From contig NZ_JMDW01000022.1 of NCBI RefSeq assembly GCF_000691525.1, positions 34,019 to 98,018 of the forward strand: a stretch of DNA of 64,000 bases, written 5' to 3'. Source of the DNA: Mycolicibacterium neoaurum ATCC 25795. GTDB lineage: Bacteria > Actinomycetota > Actinomycetes > Mycobacteriales > Mycobacteriaceae. Positions 62,051 through 64,000 of the stretch are shown here, piece after piece; the first letter of the stretch is position 1, and every line of letters starts with the position of its first letter. The notes under the pieces are model-generated. The model was given only the letters and a program-made list of their open reading frames with translations, ran no database searches and was not told where the DNA came from. The position numbers were made by a program, and so were the translations under genes.

Positions 62051-62851
62051 CTACAGCTGAGCGAGTCGCGGCGCCGAGCCGCGCGCCCGCAAACCGGCTC
62101 CGGCCTTGCGGGTGAGTTCGCGGGAGGTCCCCAACAGTCCGTCCAGAACGAGGGCGCGCTCCACATGGTGGTGCAGATCATGTTCCTCGGTGAATCCGAT
62201 CCCGCCGAGAACCTGCTGACAGTGCCTGGTCGCGGTCAGCGCTGCCTTCCCGGCGGCCGCTTTGGCCAGCAGTGCGGTGAGGTCTGGGTTGTCCACTGCG
62301 GGCAACGTCAGTATCGCCTCGGCGCCCTCGATGGCCGCAAGCGTCTCGGCCAGTCGGTGCCGGACCGCCTGGAAGGACGCGATCGGCTTGCCGAACTGCA
62401 CCCGGTCCAGGGCATGTGTACGAGCCAGGTTGAGCATCGCCCGCGCCGCACCGATCAGCCACCAGCTCACCGCGACGCGGGCCTCGGCGATCCGGATCGG
62501 GTATCCCTCTTCCTCGGGGAAGATCGGCAGCCCGCCGAGTGTTGCCGACGGCCGCGGGTCGGTGCTTCGGTCCCACACCACCCAGGTGTTGTTGGCGTAG
62601 GGCAGTGGCAACTCGACGGTGTCACCGATCCTGTTTCCCGTGGCGTTGAGCACCACGTCGACCAGAACCGAGGCGTGTGAACCGGTTTCGCCCAGTAGTC
62701 GAAAGACCAGCGGCACGGCGAGGTCGGGACTATCGGTGAGCATCTCGGCCCAGCCCAGCTCCGCCAACGCCGCATCCAGCTCGGCGCCCGACTTGGCGAG
62801 CATCGTCTTGCGCAGCGTGTCTTCGAGCAGTTCGACTTCGCGGGTGTCCAC
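62051..62851 (-). CDS. Acyl-CoA dehydrogenase, small subunit type
   Basis: This 266-residue protein has the dehydrogenase C-terminal region (DRVQFGKPIASFQAVRHRLA; LGGIGFTEEHDLHHHVERAL) but a short and degenerate N-terminus. GTG 62851 starts 2 bases after the stop of the large-type gene, so the two form a third heteromeric pair. The partner is the 62854 product. Confidence 0.85.
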   Translation of the reverse strand: MDTREVELLEDTLRKTMLAKSGAELDAALAELGWAEMLTDSPDLAVPLVFRLLGETGSHASVLVDVVLNATGNRIGDTVELPLPYANNTWVVWDRSTDPRPSATLGGLPIFPEEEGYPIRIAEARVAVSWWLIGAARAMLNLARTHALDRVQFGKPIASFQAVRHRLAETLAAIEGAEAILTLPAVDNPDLTALLAKAAAGKAALTATRHCQQVLGGIGFTEEHDLHHHVERALVLDGLLGTSRELTRKAGAGLRARGSAPRLAQL

Positions 62852-62853
62852 GT

Positions 62854-63963
62854 CTATTCCTTCCCGAGGTCCAGCAGGCGGCGAGCGATGATGTTGCGTT
62901 GCACCTCGGCCGTTCCGCCGTAGATGGTGGCCGCCCGCGAATACAAGAACTCGGACCGCCACTCGTTGTCGTCCAGTTCGATCAGACCCGGCTGCAGATC
63001 GCGCACCGTGTCATAGAGCCGCTGTTCGGCGGTCGCCAGCAAGACCTTGTCGATGGAGGTATCCGCACCGAGTTTGTGTCCTTCGGCCAACCGCAGTTGG
63101 GTGGCCCGTGACCGGCACCGCAGTGTGTGCAGCGCCAGGTACGCCTCGCCGAGGTCGGTGTCGACGCCCGAACCCTGCCGTTTGACGTCCTCGATCAGTG
63201 CGTCGAATCGCGAGTAGAGATAGGCGATGCGCTGCCAGAAGCAGGTGGAGCGCTCATAGGGCAGCAGGTCCATCGCCAATTGCCAGCCGTCACCGGGCTT
63301 CCCGAGGATGCGATCGGTCCCGATCGTGACATCGTCGAAGTAGACCTCACAGAATTCGTCGACCCCGTGCATGGTGTGCAGCGGGCGCACGCTGATGCCC
63401 GGGGTGTCGAGGTCGACGAAGAACGCCGTGATCCCCTGGTGGCCCTCACCGGTACGGGTGAGCAGGATGCATCGATGGGAGAACTGCGCGAAGCTGGTCC
63501 ATACCTTCTGACCGTTGATCACCCAACGGTCACCATCCTGGGTTGCTTTCGTCGTCAACGACGCCAGATCGCTGCCGGAACCCGGCTCCGAGAACCCCTG
63601 ACACCACCGCTCCTCACCGGACAGCAGCTTGGGCACCATCTCGGCGGCCAACTCGGGGGATGCGTAGTCGATCATCGTCGGCGCCAACACCTCGATCATC
63701 GAGTACGGTCCGGGCTCGGCCAGACGTCTGCCGACCACCTCTTCGCCGACGATGGCGCGCAGGATTGCCGGGCCCCCGAGTCCGCCGGCCGCCTCGGGCC
63801 AGCCATAGCGGCTCCAGCCGGCCTCGTACAACGCCTTCTGGACCCGCGCAAACTGGCGGATGTCGCCTTCCAGCGAATGATCGTCGGGTGGGGTCAGGTC
63901 GCTGTCGGACAGCCAATCCCGTAATGCGGACCGGAACGCTGCGGGTTCGTGCAACGCACTCAT
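62854..63963 (-). CDS. Acyl-CoA dehydrogenase, large subunit type
   Basis: This 369-residue FadE-type protein has WCQGFSEPGSGSDLASLTT, WVINGQKVWTSFAQ and the C-terminal ATIYGGTAEVQRNIIARRLL. ATG 63963 (GAGG 9 bases upstream) is preferred over a longer frame to 63993. It is the first visible gene of the minus-strand pair; the promoter is probably at or beyond the right edge of the window. Confidence 0.88.
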   Translation of the reverse strand: MSALHEPAAFRSALRDWLSDSDLTPPDDHSLEGDIRQFARVQKALYEAGWSRYGWPEAAGGLGGPAILRAIVGEEVVGRRLAEPGPYSMIEVLAPTMIDYASPELAAEMVPKLLSGEERWCQGFSEPGSGSDLASLTTKATQDGDRWVINGQKVWTSFAQFSHRCILLTRTGEGHQGITAFFVDLDTPGISVRPLHTMHGVDEFCEVYFDDVTIGTDRILGKPGDGWQLAMDLLPYERSTCFWQRIAYLYSRFDALIEDVKRQGSGVDTDLGEAYLALHTLRCRSRATQLRLAEGHKLGADTSIDKVLLATAEQRLYDTVRDLQPGLIELDDNEWRSEFLYSRAATIYGGTAEVQRNIIARRLLDLGKE

Positions 63964-64000
63964 GCGATTGCCTCGCAGGCTCGGCTCTCGCATTGCAGAC

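Overview
The window looks like chromosomal DNA of a fast-growing mycobacterium (Mycolicibacterium or a close relative). This is inferred from high GC, many GTG starts, 4-bp ATGA/GTGA gene overlaps and likely leaderless starts. Actinobacterial or mycobacterial families also point this way: DUF3817 and DUF4333 proteins, a mycofactocin-type SDR, a 13E12/DUF222 HNH protein behind an SOS box, and heteromeric FadE pairs. No species can be assigned by eye.

Positions 1-14.5 kb hold housekeeping and accessory genes. They include the end of a transporter, two small membrane proteins, a free-standing LAGLIDADG protein divergent from a complete tRNA-Leu(UAG), a DUF1963-like protein, a frameshifted small gene, a Nudix hydrolase and a MerR/NTF2/SDR divergon. 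A VOC/ArsR pair, two large exported proteins (one with a degenerate and an intact C39-like domain), an ammonium transporter, a DUF4333 protein and a zinc-protease lipoprotein follow.

Positions 14.5-24.3 kb hold four acyl-CoA dehydrogenases in two overlapping large/small pairs, divergent from a GntR gene across a perfect 20-bp palindrome. Next come a TetR gene with its own palindrome, a small secreted protein, a DUF1295 membrane protein, and an SDR/acyl-CoA synthetase/small-protein operon.

Positions 24.3-64 kb form a large catabolic region. One arm carries a split B12-dependent acyl-CoA mutase, an F420-type oxidoreductase, a class III CoA transferase, a ferredoxin, an acyl-CoA synthetase, an SDR, the MeaB chaperone, a DUF35 protein, a thiolase-like protein and a crotonase. 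A second arm has an IclR regulator, two KstD-like flavoproteins and a complete phenol-to-ring-cleavage set (MhpA-, MhpB- and MhpC-like), then LLM, SDR, cyclase and hydrolase genes. A third arm is TetR-ferredoxin-P450-amidohydrolase-two M24 proteins-crotonase-double CoA transferase. After an HNH gene and two decayed genes come an epimerase, a mycofactocin-type SDR, a TetR regulator and a third acyl-CoA dehydrogenase pair.

A palindrome GAGAAT-N3-ATTCTC recurs in promoters of the third region: perfect at 28798, 31061 and 61929; 11/12 at 37132 and 61109; half-sites at 24290, 24430 and 32022. It suggests one regulon, plausibly controlled by the TetR protein at 61162-61815, whose own promoter carries a perfect copy. 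The inferred logic is CoA activation and beta-oxidation of a side chain, dehydrogenation of an alicyclic ring to a phenol, hydroxylation and meta-cleavage, and use of the mutase for a branched fragment. The substrate is unknown.
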